This document shows positions 37,501-47,884 of a stretch of 64,000 nucleotides of DNA, one piece after another. Source of the stretch: Lethocerus indicus. Taxonomy: Eukaryota; Arthropoda; Insecta; Hemiptera; Belostomatidae. The notes under the pieces were generated by a model. The model searched no databases. It was not told where the DNA came from and saw only the letters and a list, made by a program, of their open reading frames with translations. The stretch lies in the NCBI GenBank assembly GCA_019843655.1, contig JACDQD010000105.1:2852001-2916000 (forward strand), in the 5' to 3' direction. Position numbers and translations under genes: made by a program. The first letter of the stretch is position 1, and each line of letters opens with the position of its first letter.

Positions 37501-38831
37501 AACCTCGGGTCAAGTTGTTTTCTGTCAAGTGCACGATAATAGGAGGGGCGCACTTAGCACGACGGTGTCGATACCGCGTAGCCTTTTCCGACCGATTAGC
37601 GCCTCTCTTGACGGCCCTCCCCTTTTCGGAACAGGTTTTACGCTTCGACTTCGATTGTTGTGTGAATCAAATTTCAACGAAGCCGGATGATGCAACGGCG
37701 ATAGAAAATAATTTACAGCTAATTCTTAAACTGTCCCACCGGCTAACAGTTTTAACTGTATTTAACGACATAAATTTCCCTGAGGTTATAAAACCAGTGA
37801 GGGCTAAACCTTAACAAACGCCACCGCGTTAGTATGCAATACAATTATGGCTTTAAGTTGACGCGTGTCCCTCACAATATATTAAGGCGTTGTTTAGTCT
37901 AAGATATTTTTGGTGAGGGCCGAGGAAATTCGAAGAAATCTGAGTCTTGCGATGTTGGGCTTCCCACGTATTGTGCAAAGCGAAATGAGTCAAAAATCAA
38001 AAATTAAATATCTTTTATTTTACCGTCTTTGTACCGATCTTGAAAACGTAAGTTACCTTCAGTTTGGCCGAGACGATATCGAAACTTTTAAGAAAGAATC
38101 AAAAAGTCAAAGTAATCTCAACTCCGCTTCTTCTTGGACCCTTGGTGGTGGGTGGGTGGTGGGTGTCGCATCTCTTTCTAACAACAATAGGCCCTGATTA
38201 TACGGGGCCCAGAGGATGGTGGATGGTGTGGGGGTTGGAGGGGGCTAAGCGGGATCAGCCAGATCTCGGTAAGGGGCGCCTTCACCCCCGGAGGAGGTGC
38301 CGCTAAGCCCAGCTAGCCGAGAGGCTATACCCCCCCACCGCCTCCTCCCACCCTCCCTGTTTATATATAGGAACTGAACGGCAGAGCTCCTGACATTTAC
38401 AAGGCAAATTGAGGCTTATAATGTTAATGCAGGAGTCACTCCTGGCATCTGCCCTTTCCGTAATGCCCCCGACCTACTTGATACATATTCCCGCTAGCCG
38501 AGACGGAGATGTTTCATCCGAGATGAAAAAGTATTGGAGCTTACGGTCTTACGGAAAATAATAATTCTTCAGCCGCGCAAAATATTCGGTACAAAACTCT
38601 CTCCGCGCATCTCCCAGAAGAAACACCACTACGTAACACCAGTTCTCCCGTTTACGATATTTACTGTTGGAGGGATTCCCCCTTTTTTTCCTGCTCTGGA
38701 CCGATTCGGAAGGAAAACTAAGGTATTCCAAACGCTGTCAGAATGAGAAACTATCGTGTTACTATTTAGAATTATTCGAAACGACTTCAAGTTTGTACTT
38801 ACCCGGCAATATGTTCATTTAAATATTTTGT
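34576..38831. other. Non-coding stretch, no gene recognised
   Basis: AT-rich, with C-runs near 35588-35600 and a GC-rich patch at 38200-38360. A short family A-like core, ACCGGTTTCGGCCGTC, at about 36485-36500 is too small to call separately. No exon recognised. Confidence 0.45.
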
Positions 38832-39275
38832 CCCACCCAACAGTAGATTCGCCATCTTGGGCTCCACCCGGACAAACGACTCACCTGGAATCCTCCCATA
38901 CCCGACTCAAAAGAATCGACTTAAACGGAAAATTTGGACTCTTAAGGCCGTTACTGAAACGGACATCGAAATTGACCTTAAGTAACAAACTGACAGTATA
39001 CAAAGCGATACTCAAACCGACCTGGACATATGGGGTTCCACCGAGACATCCTACATAGCTCGCATCCAGAGATTTCAATCAAAACTCCTTCCACAATCCA
39101 CCATGACCTCAACATACCGACAGTCGACGAAGTCGCAAAATCCCGGTTCCCGAAGTTCCACTCCCGCCTTTCTCCTCATCCAAATCCGCTCGTTCAGTCC
39201 CTTTCCCAGTCTCTTACCCGTCCAGGACGGCTTAAACGCCACTGGCACAGTGAGATCACCTCGGACAGTAGTTAA
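38832..39275 (+). pseudogene. Jockey-like non-LTR retrotransposon fragment (RT end and C-terminal region)
   Basis: Reading through several frameshifts gives LGLHPDKRLTWNP, KRIDLNGKFGLLRPLL, LTLSNKLTVYKAILKP, TWTYG, WGSTETSYIARIQRFQSK, and finally TIHHDLNIPTVDEVAK with FHSRLSPHPNPLVQSL. These are the end of the reverse transcriptase and the conserved C-terminal segment of Jockey-clade LINE ORF2, in the right order. At least one in-frame stop (in the codon after PTQQ) and two or more frameshifts make it inactive. It ends near a stop at 39275 and no poly-A tail was recognised. It is more complete than the sister fragment at 2150-2357. Confidence 0.88.
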
Positions 39276-39756
39276 ATCGTGTCAAAAAGCGCCATCATCG
39301 GGTGGTTTCTTTATCGAGACAGACACGTGAAAAATATACACGTATCAATTGTACTTATAACTGTAAAAGTTGATTGTGGTTTTTATTTAACGTTCTCCGA
39401 AAAAACTGGCCGGTTGAGTGCTGGTCCAAAGGCGACAGCTCGTGGTAATTATAAAGGATTGGCTGGGACCGCGGATTGTGCCGAGAATGAGGGGCGTTCT
39501 AAAAATCCTGGCCGTGGAAGTGGCGGAGGACCGACGACGTCTCCGTGATTAAGGGCCGGCATTACGGCCCACTGGACCTAGACCTACCGTGACACTCCCC
39601 CCCCCCAGCCTCGCCACAGTGTCAAATAACTTCGACTACAAAGTAACACTTTCTCTTTTTTTTTTTTCACTTTCTCGGAAACCGACCGACGTCCCGTATA
39701 ATTGATTAACACAAAATCCTATTAAAGTTCGAGGCGCGGAATCTCAAACGAAAAAG
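39276..39756. other. Non-coding stretch between LINE fragment and family A copy
   Basis: May include LINE 3' sequence just after 39275, but no tail or target duplication was identified. It contains a 10-C run at about 39597-39606 and a T-run at 39656-39667. Confidence 0.4.
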
Positions 39757-39763
39757 ACTATTT

Positions 39764-40027
39764 TTGTTTGACATACCTGTTTTGTGGTCTTCGAGGGGTT
39801 GGAATAGCGTAGATTTCGTGTGTCTCTGTGTCTCCTCTCGCCGGTTTGGTCTTTTGCCAGACCGGTTTCGGCCGCCCGCCATCTTCAGTAGCGGTGTCAG
39901 TCACTCTGGATGTTTTTCAGGGCATCCTCACTGGACTGTCACTATCACTTTTACAGTACAAGTGGCCGGTCAAACCGGTCTAGCGAAAGACCAAACCAGC
40001 GAGAGGAGACTGAAACACAAAATCTAC
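39764..40027 (+). mobile_element. Family A foldback element, complete short copy
   Basis: Begins with the long end GTTTGACATACCTG and CGAGGGGTTGGAATAGC, then a left arm carrying GCCAGACCGGTTTCGG and CATCTTCAGTAGCGGTGTC. The right arm is partly deleted (CAAACCGGTCTAGCGAAAGA, then GAGAGGAGAC) and ends at the short end AAAATCTAC. The heptamer ACTATTT abuts both ends (39757-39763 and 40028-40034), giving a target duplication of at least 7 bp. No coding capacity. Confidence 0.85.
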
Positions 40028-40606
40028 ACTATTTCTATCCTGTCATTTTTGTACAACTTAAAGTTTTAAGTACAAGTGTGGTATGTTTATTTGGCAAAAT
40101 ATAAAGAATTTCAACACATTATGATTAGGTTAGTGATCTTTAGGTCAATCCATCGATCGCTTTCTACCACTGAGCTATGAAATTTACAATTTACGAGTAA
40201 TTTATTTTCATTAAATGAATATAGAATAATTTAAATTATAAGTTTGTATGCTGGGAACAATTTTAATGTCCTCAATAGTCCTCCCGGAATCATCATAAAT
40301 TCAAAATAAACTTCTCGTCTAAGTGATTAGTTCTTCCCAATGTATTATAAACGATATTTTACTAGTAAATTGTAAATTGCACAGCTTATTGGTTAATAAA
40401 ATCCCGGTCACTAAACGGTATATTCCCCGACCTAATCATCAATCGTGCGTTAATATACAGTAATTTTCGAGATGTTTGCCACCTTCTATCCTAATGAAAT
40501 ATTAGTGTGTTAAAGTGACACGCGAGCTCGTCATCTTTTATGTGCGTCCCCCAACATATGTCCAGCGGTCGTAAGTGAAGCTCTTAAGTCGGGATAATGA
40601 AGCTCA
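40028..40606. other. Non-coding AT-rich stretch
   Basis: Very AT-rich. It contains only the tRNA-like A-box motif described separately. Confidence 0.4.
40167..40177 (-). other. tRNA A-box-like motif (possible tRNA or SINE relic)
   Basis: On the - strand the sequence reads TAGCTCAGTGGTAGA, a perfect internal promoter A box with D-arm. The expected anticodon arm, B box (GGTTCRANNCC) and acceptor pairing are not found at proper spacing. It could be a truncated tRNA, the head of a tRNA-derived SINE, or chance. Confidence 0.3.
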
Positions 40607-40633
40607 ATAAAAATTGTACGTTACAATTTTTAT
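40607..40633. repeat. Perfect 12-bp-stem hairpin
   Basis: ATAAAAATTGTA (40607-40618) and TACAATTTTTAT (40622-40633) are exact reverse complements with a 3-nt loop. AT-rich; no T-run follows that would suggest termination by RNA polymerase III. Confidence 0.75.
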
Positions 40634-43600
40634 GACGGCACGAAAGACACTCCGATCGGATCCCGTAAACTGGTCCGCGTAACTTATAATATATAGACGG
40701 GGAGCTGTCGCGGAAACCGTTTGCGGTAATTTCGGTCAATTTCTCCTCGGCCGATAATGCGCCGGGGGATGTTTCATACTTCCTGTGGCGCGCATCCAAA
40801 AACGTGCGGTCTGGCCCCGTTCTCAGATTATTATATACCTATATAAAGTGTCGCGGGGGGGTTGACTCTTATACCGAGCCCGAGATAAGGGAGGAGGGGT
40901 GTTTGTGCGCTTCTATGTCTTCCACTTATTTTCCCCGACTCCCGGGATTGGATAAACAGGCCCATCCATCGGCAACCCGAGAACATCCCATCCATCCCGT
41001 CGGCAAACCCCGTTTAATGGCTTCTGAATTTAATTTCTCCCCGGTGCCAGGTCGACACCACTTTCATACTAAACGCGTACTCTTCGTCAGGAATTAGAAG
41101 ATCCCGATATAAATTGGAATAAAGAAAAATTGAATCACTTTCTCCTATTAAAACTATATTTCGAATCGGAATTTTACTTACATTAAAAGTTTAAGACAAT
41201 TCGCAGGAAATGAATTTTCCTCTGCCGAGGTGCCTCCACGTGGCACGTAAATAACTAATAGGTATAAACGAAAATAATTTTCTATTCGAATACGGAAAAT
41301 TCAGACCCCGCAGGTTTCTGCTGGTAAAAAACTGATGACAGGTAAAACGAAGTGGTCGTAATGAAAACTTTTTTTGGCTGTACCTTGAGCGGCCTTCGTA
41401 CGTTAATTGGTGATAAGTAATTCCGTCTAGACTTGAAAATTGGAAATTCCCGTTCAAGTACAATTTAGAATTGATTTACGAGAGGATAATCAAAGCGTTA
41501 TTAACAATTTCTAATCAGTGTTGAGGCGAAGTTTGAAAGCAAAGTCATCCAGTGAATAATTCGCTGCACTGAGCAGGCCGATTGTAGTGCGTAAAGTTTT
41601 TTCGTATTCTGAATTGTACTTTCGTAATTTCGGATTTTCAAACTCGCGAACTTTTGCACGGAAGAACCGCCGTTCTTGCGAACTAGACCGGTTTCGGCCG
41701 ATCGCCATCTTCGGTACCTTTCCGCGGGTCATTTCGCGCGTCGGTTTCTTGTCTGTTGAACTTAAATAATGCGTAAGTTAATTCTGCTGAGCGAAAGATA
41801 AGTCGCATAGAAATGTTTAGCGCTCAGTATCGCGTAACTCACTCGGTAAATGCAATCCGACGAATTTAGGACAGGACAACTACAAGTTGGACAAGTTATC
41901 GGACTTAACGGAGTGTTCTACGAATTTTTTCTGCTATTTACATTGCGCTTTTTTTACATTATCTGGAAACGAAAGCGGCCTACTTAGCGGCCTCATTTGG
42001 CTGAAAAATACAAACAAAACGATGGGGGGAGGTAAATGGCGAACGATTAGTTTGTTCGAGTAAAACAGAAAGGGACAGAGAGAGATAACTGATAAATAAG
42101 CTGCAGGTTGACAAAGTCCCAACGCCGTTAACAATGGCTTTGCAAATGTTCAATCGCCTTTGCCGCATTGTATAAATTCTTTTAAAATCGGACCAAAATT
42201 AGGTTACGCGTAAGCCCCTTCGGCGATATTCCGTGGGCGAGAGTTTTTGAAAAATTTTTGAAAAATACAATTAAACTAAGCCATAACAGAAAATTGGGTT
42301 AACGGCCGTCCCCAGCCAATGCCTCTCTTGTCAGGCTGCTTGCTCAGGGCACATCGTGGCCTACCGTATTATTATACCGAGAATGCAGTATCGAGCCATC
42401 GGGATATTAAGTAAGGGCATTAAAAATGTACACGGGGAAGTGTACTATTATTTACTGTAACTGGTGTTGTGGCCACCTTGATTGTTACGGCGTTAGAGAT
42501 AGCGGGCCGGTTATGTAACTGCCGTTGAAAAAATATGCCGTCAAAAAAAAAAAATACCCCTCCTCCTTCGATTCGAAACCTTTCCGAGGAGGAAAACTCG
42601 TGAATAAATGAATGCATTAAATAGCCCAGACCGGACTGAAAAAAAAATAATAAAAAAGTCTAAAAATAGGTATATTCCACTCGGTCCCCGAGAGGAACAG
42701 AGAGAGAATTGCGGCTTAAATGTAATCTCTCATTTCCCGTTTTACTACTAATCCCCTCCAACCCCCAATCCATCCGGAAAAGCGGCAATTGCCCTTTCGA
42801 AGTTAAGAAGGTAGACCAGATGCAATTGTTGTAATAGCGAATAGGGCCGATTGTTAATTTAAATCTTCTGCAAAATTAAAGTTACAGTCGTGCACCCGAA
42901 AAGGAGTGGCCGCTTAAAACCCCTGTTTTATTTAGAGATATTTGCATTTTACGGCTCAGAAAGTCGCCAGGTGTTTAATACGACCGTTGACTACTTGTTT
43001 TTTAGTGGACGCTCAAGTAAGTTTGAGATTTTACGCGTGAATTCGTTCTGCGATGCTTTAGTAAATTCCAATTTCTGTTTCTTAATTTGGGATAAACGGA
43101 TTTCTAATATTATTATGTTGTTTTGTAGTATTTTCTAAATTTTTTCTTTCTGTTCTGTTGTCGCCAATTTATTAGTCCATGTTTCACTGTTATGTTTGAA
43201 ATCTGCGCATCTGTGTTTGTCCCAGTTTAATAAAAAGTATCACGCTTTTCGTCCATTTTATATATGTAGCTGTAATAAAATATAACAGTCTATACATTCT
43301 TCTATTCGTCTGATAACTATATTATCGTTAACAATTTATTTCAGTCGTATCATTATATAAATAAACGCACTGTATTCTGAGTTTATGTTGCGAGGCCGCT
43401 CTTGTATCGGGCACAGGTTCTAATTGCCGCCAGAGTTCAATGTAGTGTGAAGTGCATTAAACCGAGGGGTGAAATTAAATCTTATCGACGAAGGGTTTCA
43501 TTTGACCCACAACCCTTAGGGGTTGGGGCTGAGGTCAGTTGAACCAACATCCCCACCCCCAACCTCCATAATGTTAAACATTTTCTGCCCGTTTTGAGAC

Positions 43601-43773
43601 CGCTCATTTTCCAAGATTCCAAACCCGGTCGGTTTACCGTCCAATTTCCCGAATTTCCCGGCCGGAAACTCGGGTCTGAATTCTGTTAGCGTAGTCAATT
43701 GTATAGAAATTGATTATGACAATACTGAAATTCGCAATTTCGTCGGGGTTTATCTTGCGATTTATTTCAATTC
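40634..43773. other. Non-coding stretch with one small family A relic
   Basis: At about 41682-41725, CTAGACCGGTTTCGGCCG with ATCGCCATCTTCGGTACC is a piece of a family A arm. Otherwise AT-rich, with only short frames (97 codons at most). Confidence 0.45.
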
Positions 43774-43783
43774 GAATGAACAT

Positions 43784-44049
43784 TAGTTTAAATTACTGTG
43801 TTTTGTGGTCTCCGAGGGGTTGGAATAACGTAGATTAGGTCTGTTTCTGTCTCTTAGGATGTTTTTTGGACATCCTCACTGCAGACAACCACCGCAGTAC
43901 AAGTGACAGTGACAGTGCAGTGATGATGTCCAAAAAAATATCCAAAGTGCCAAAAGTGATTAACACCGCTACTGAAGATGGCGAGCAGCCGAAACCGTTC
44001 AGGCAAAAGATCAGACCAGCGAGAGGAGACAGAAGCACACGAAATCTAC
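43784..44049 (+). mobile_element. Family A foldback element, copy with deleted left arm
   Basis: Long-end module TAGTTTAAATTACTG, GAGGGGTTGGAATAACG and a truncated left arm lacking the TAGACCGG core. The inverted right arm is nearly intact: CAGTACAAGTGACAGTGACA, ACACCGCTACTGAAGATGG, CAGCCGAAACCG, ending CGAAATCTAC. The flanks GAATGAACAT (43774-43783) and GAATGAAATT (44050-44059) form a diverged 10-bp duplication (8 of 10 match). The longest open frame of the window (259 codons, 43866-44645) starts inside this element and reads through its arm into unrelated flank, so it is not a gene. Confidence 0.85.
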
Positions 44050-45327
44050 GAATGAAATTTATTTTGGACGTGTTCTATAAACTCAATATAATTTTTAACC
44101 GTTTCAAATACACACTCTGTATTGTATTTATTTCATCCGTTTTTGTTTTTGGCTCAAATTCCGCCACGACAATTCTTCAACGTTTCCGGACTTCAGCCTC
44201 TTCAGGACTTACCCAACTTCGAATCTGCTCTCGTCACAGCGGTCAACGCTCGAGGCCGATTGCCCGGTCGGAGATTGTGAAAAATCCTCAAAAGTACTTC
44301 AAACTTCGGCACTTAAAAAGCCCCGGAAAACTCGGAAAAATTGAATCCGCGATTCGCCGGTCGGACGAGTCCCCGATTGGATTATCCATGCGAAACGGGC
44401 CGTGCGATTTATCGCCGCCGTTAATTGGCGATCTAATTTTATTTGCCCAATCGGTTTCGCGTGTTATTAATTTATTTATTTCGTCTAACTTGGGCCGCAC
44501 GCCCGTTTATCGCCACCGCCAATTAATTTCATCCCCTACCACCCTCCCCCCCCCACAACTCCCACCCTCAACCCCAAAGGGCATTGATCATCGCCGCCTG
44601 CATTTTATAGCTTTGTACGTTCGCTTTTTATTTTTCTACGGGTAGTGTTTTTCCAATGTTAGTTTCCCAGGATCTAGAAGGATTAATACAACCCAGGAAG
44701 AATTGATACGAACATTCTAATTGTATTTTATTAAGATGGCACACATCTTGCACTCCGTCCTATGAAAAAAAATACAGCCCAGTTAATAGTACGTATTGTA
44801 ATGTTAATTTTTACAATGTAACGACGCTTCAGTGATCGCTGTATTAACTTTCATTAAATGACGCTTTAACTGTTATTTAATCTGGAGGCCGGGAATATCA
44901 TACTCTAGACCGTTTCCGGCTGTTTGTCGTCGTCAGTAGTATTCCGCTTGTAACAAAAAAAAACAATATAATTTAAAAATAATGTATGTACAGCGCGTGA
45001 AATCACTTTGTAGAGACGGTTTTGTCACAACGCTGAATTGACGAGTGGAAAGCACACGTGAGAGTGAGAGGTCTCTGTTACGTTAATGTACAACTGTTAT
45101 ATCGCATTTCTCGCGTTCGATACGTGTCATTAGAGGGTGTATAAATCTGGGAATTGTCCCGAAAACAAAACGATTAAGAGACGTCACGATAACGGCGGGG
45201 TTTCCAAGTCGAGGCGTGCTCACTGCATGCTGCATTATTCAGGATTCTAATGAGACGTGTCGATGAAGCTATTACCTCACCCTGCGTCAATGTTATCGTG
45301 TTTGTACGCGTAAATATTCTATCCTCG

Positions 45328-45329
<2 letters not shown>
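44050..45329. other. Non-coding stretch with a family A relic
   Basis: At about 44903-44940, CTCTAGACCGTTTCCGGCTG followed by GTCGTCGTCAGTAGTA is a diverged family A arm fragment. Nothing else recognised, although the Musashi-type exon lies about 1 kb downstream. Confidence 0.45.
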
Positions 45330-45396
<67 letters not shown>

Positions 45397-45397
45397 G
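45330..45397. repeat. (AG)n microsatellite
   Basis: About 29 AG units plus a short interrupted tail (CGAGAGAG). It lies about 0.7 kb upstream of the Musashi-type exon. On the transcribed-strand model the intron RNA would carry a long purine tract here. Confidence 0.97.
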
Positions 45398-46047
45398 TTA
45401 GGGGTTGTAGCGACTGAGTGAGATATACCGAGAAGCAGATAATTCGTGGCCGTTCGATCGATATCCGCGTTATATTTAATTTTTCCTTCTTTCCGATTTT
45501 ATGGATTTCCTGTCGTCCTTTCTCTCTCCTTCGGCTCGTGTACCGAACAGGATCGTTTAATTATTCATCCCCCTAATAGCCCGACCTCGATGCTCTCTAC
45601 CCTGCATTGATTTCGCATTACCCTCCGCCTTTATCACTCCCCGGCCGGTTGCACTTTGGCCGCAACGCCAGAATGCCAGCGGAAACTAGACGGGTTGTTT
45701 TTTTCCCTATATAAACACATAAATTACCCGTAGCGACTACGAATCGTCAATATAAATTACCCTGATAACTGTCTCCTAACGTAATTTATGTAAATTGCCG
45801 TAAAGACTTTGTAGGACAACAATACAGAAAAGTTAAACTACCCGTTATAAAAAAAAGAACGTGTGTATTGTGAGCTCAGAATGAATCATTATTAATTATT
45901 TCTTTCAACTAATTGCCCCCGCAAGGAACAAATCGATATAATAATGAAATATAGAAAAACCCGTCGGAAAGGTCCCAAAAGTAGGTTAACTCGGGTTTTC
46001 AACGAGACAAAATTCAGAAATAAAAGATTAGATATTGTTAATTTCTC
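45398..46047. other. Intronic sequence upstream of the Musashi-type exon
   Basis: AT-rich, no coding frame; it includes the likely branch-point region just before the polypyrimidine tract (for example GTTAAT at about 46037). Confidence 0.5.
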
Positions 46048-46091
46048 GAATTTTGTATTGTCTATTTATTTGTCTTTATTTGTGATTTCAG
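46048..46091 (+). other. 3' splice site and polypyrimidine tract of the Musashi-type exon
   Basis: A T-rich stretch rich in TTTATT and TGTCTTT runs directly into the acceptor GATTTCAG at 46091. It is a strong, conventional spliceosomal acceptor and fixes the reading phase of the exon that follows. Confidence 0.85.
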
Positions 46092-46132
46092 GAAGATGTT
46101 CATCGGAGGGCTGAGTTGGCAGACAAGTCCAG
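46092..46132 (+). CDS. Internal coding exon of a Musashi/Rbp6-family RNA-binding protein (start of RRM1)
   Basis: The exon is 41 nt: one G finishing a codon begun upstream, then 13 codons reading KMFIGGLSWQTSP, then one G that starts the next codon. The peptide contains the RNP2 hexamer MFIGGL and the SWQTSP extension, diagnostic of the first RNA-recognition motif of Musashi, Musashi-2 and insect Rbp6. These proteins bind UAG-containing motifs in mRNA 3' UTRs and control translation in neural and stem-cell lineages. A pyrimidine-rich acceptor ending TTTCAG and a GTAAGC donor frame the exon exactly. In family members this peptide is followed by (D/E)SLRDYF, and the trailing G fits a GAN codon for that residue. 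The preceding exon should end in two bases of a codon ending in G. No other RRM exon was recognised in the window. Musashi versus Rbp6 orthology cannot be decided from 13 residues, so no symbol is given. Confidence 0.9.
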
Positions 46133-46138
46133 GTAAGC
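46133..46138 (+). other. 5' splice site of the Musashi-type exon
   Basis: The sequence G|GTAAGC follows the CCA codon and closely matches the metazoan donor consensus. It splits the next codon after its first base (phase 1). No matching acceptor followed by SLRDYF-like coding sequence was found downstream, so this intron probably exceeds 17.8 kb. Confidence 0.85.
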
Positions 46139-47367
46139 GGACAGTTTTCATCATACTGTAACAATTATTATTTTTATAATTTATAAGTCGGAAAATTTTA
46201 CTTACTTCCCCTAATGTTAATACAGTGTATGTTATTTACGTCGTCTTATATATGCACCTATGAATATAGTCTGTGGGCGTATAGGCTAGGCCAGAAATAC
46301 TCTTAGAACAGTCCCAATCATAAATCTTGGTTTATTTAGAATTAACGTATTTAAAATTCGATATTTTAGTTCACGCGAAGTCGCAATGAGGTGAGCGTGT
46401 CGCGATTGTTAGGAAGAGCTTTGCAAGTTGGATCTCCGTTCGATAATACGTTGAGCTTTGGACCTAGTTTTTTATTCGTTTGGTACTCTCTGTTCGAGAC
46501 GGTCCTTAACCGAGCACTTTTTAATCAATCGTACCGGTTCAGCGGACGAAAAATTTACCGCAGTATAAATTATAAAACGGAAATCACGATTTTCATTTTC
46601 AATTTGTAATACTGGGGAAAAAAAATATGAATGCGGCGTTTCGAAGGACAGAGCGAATAACGGGTTGAAGGGGCTGAAGGGATTTTGGTGGGGGTGGTAT
46701 GAAAAAAATTCCGGGATAAGTCGGATAAGGGCGAGCGGAGGAGGGCTGTGTTCGAGTGGAGGTTTGCGTTTAAGGGCCACCCCCCCCCCCCCGCCCTTCG
46801 CAGGGCTCTGGGTCTGGGGGCGTGTTATGAAGGGCCCCCTTGATTTATTCCATTTTGCCGGTGACAGTGTTTCATTTGCATTGTGGCGGCGGTGGGGGCG
46901 GCCCGCCCTCTTTGCCCCACGCCCTGTCCTTTATAATCTACCCCCGTCCGAGGGCGTACATCTACGCAGGGCCACGTTCTGTTCGACCAGAAATAAAATA
47001 ATGGGGAGGGGGGGCGGAGATTTACGAGTATTTCTCCCGGCCGGTGGGGGATGAAAAGCGTCGGCCGTGGGCGATTATCGCACTGATATGCCTGTTCAAA
47101 AGTTTATTACAAATGAATTACCGTAACTGCGATTTCAGCGTTGTTCAAGCCGCAAAAGGGGTAGAATTTCTATTAACGTGCAGTTTCTATATCTTTGATA
47201 CCCGCACCAGTTTGGAATATACCACCCGTTGCGATTTTCAACCCCTGTGGTACGTCAGATAAATAGAGTGTTATACTTCATAACTACCATCACTATACTG
47301 CTGACACTATGCCAGGGTTGTATATATTTAATGGTACGAATATTTACGACTTTTCAACCTAATTACT
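46139..47367. other. Start of the intron downstream of the Musashi-type exon
   Basis: AT-rich to 46660, then a G/C-rich patch (46670-47055) with a C-run near 46781-46794 and several G-runs. A 129-codon frame at 46665-47054 is created by this composition and has no domain. Confidence 0.5.
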
Positions 47368-47502
47368 TTAATTAGCGCCTGAATAAATCAAATTTGACTT
47401 GGAAATGTCCGTTGAAATACAAATTGGGGTTAATTAAATATCGCGATGTTCTCTAATATACCGAATTATGTTATATTTTGTTGTTTCAATGATTATGTTT
47501 TA
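47368..47502 (+). repeat. Diverged direct repeat, copy 1
   Basis: Shares blocks such as GTTGAAATACAAA, GTTAATTAAATA and CGCGATGTT with 47551-47691, at an offset of about 186 bp and roughly 80% identity by eye. Possibly a remnant of an unknown transposon or a local tandem duplication. Confidence 0.75.
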
Positions 47503-47550
47503 CACATTATGATTATGCGTTAAATTATTACTGATACAAGTCGATACGTA

Positions 47551-47691
47551 CGTTAATTGGTGCATAAATAAATCGATTTTGACGTAGAAATGTGACGTTG
47601 AAATACAAAATTGGAGTTAATTAAATACCGCGATGTTTTCTAATGTAACCAAATTATGATATTTTTTATGTTTGGTAATGATTGAATTTAC
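47551..47691 (+). repeat. Diverged direct repeat, copy 2
   Basis: The partner of 47368-47502; the order and spacing of conserved blocks are kept, with several small indels. Confidence 0.75.
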
Positions 47692-47814
47692 TGAGAAACT
47701 TACCCAATTGAGATACAAGATACAAACAGCATGTGATTCCTACCGGCCTATTGGCCTTTCTACATATATACACTTAAATATTATGGTACATTGATCGCGA
47801 ATACCTGCAGCCGA

Positions 47815-47884
47815 AAGATGGCCGGAAACCGGTCTAGCAAAAGACCAAACCAGCGATAGGAGACAGAAACTTCACGAACCTACA
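47815..47884 (-). mobile_element. Family A foldback element, single right arm
   Basis: GAAACCGGTCTAGCAAAAGA, CCAAACCAGCGATAGGAGAC and TTCACGAACCTAC form a well-preserved inner arm and short end. A fragment GAATACCTG just before it (about 47799-47807) may be all that remains of the long end. The rest of the element is deleted. Confidence 0.78.

Noticed and set aside
43866..44645. 259-codon open frame, the longest in the window
   Set aside because: It begins inside a family A foldback arm and runs into unrelated flanking DNA. The translation shows no domain, and the same arm in other copies is interrupted.
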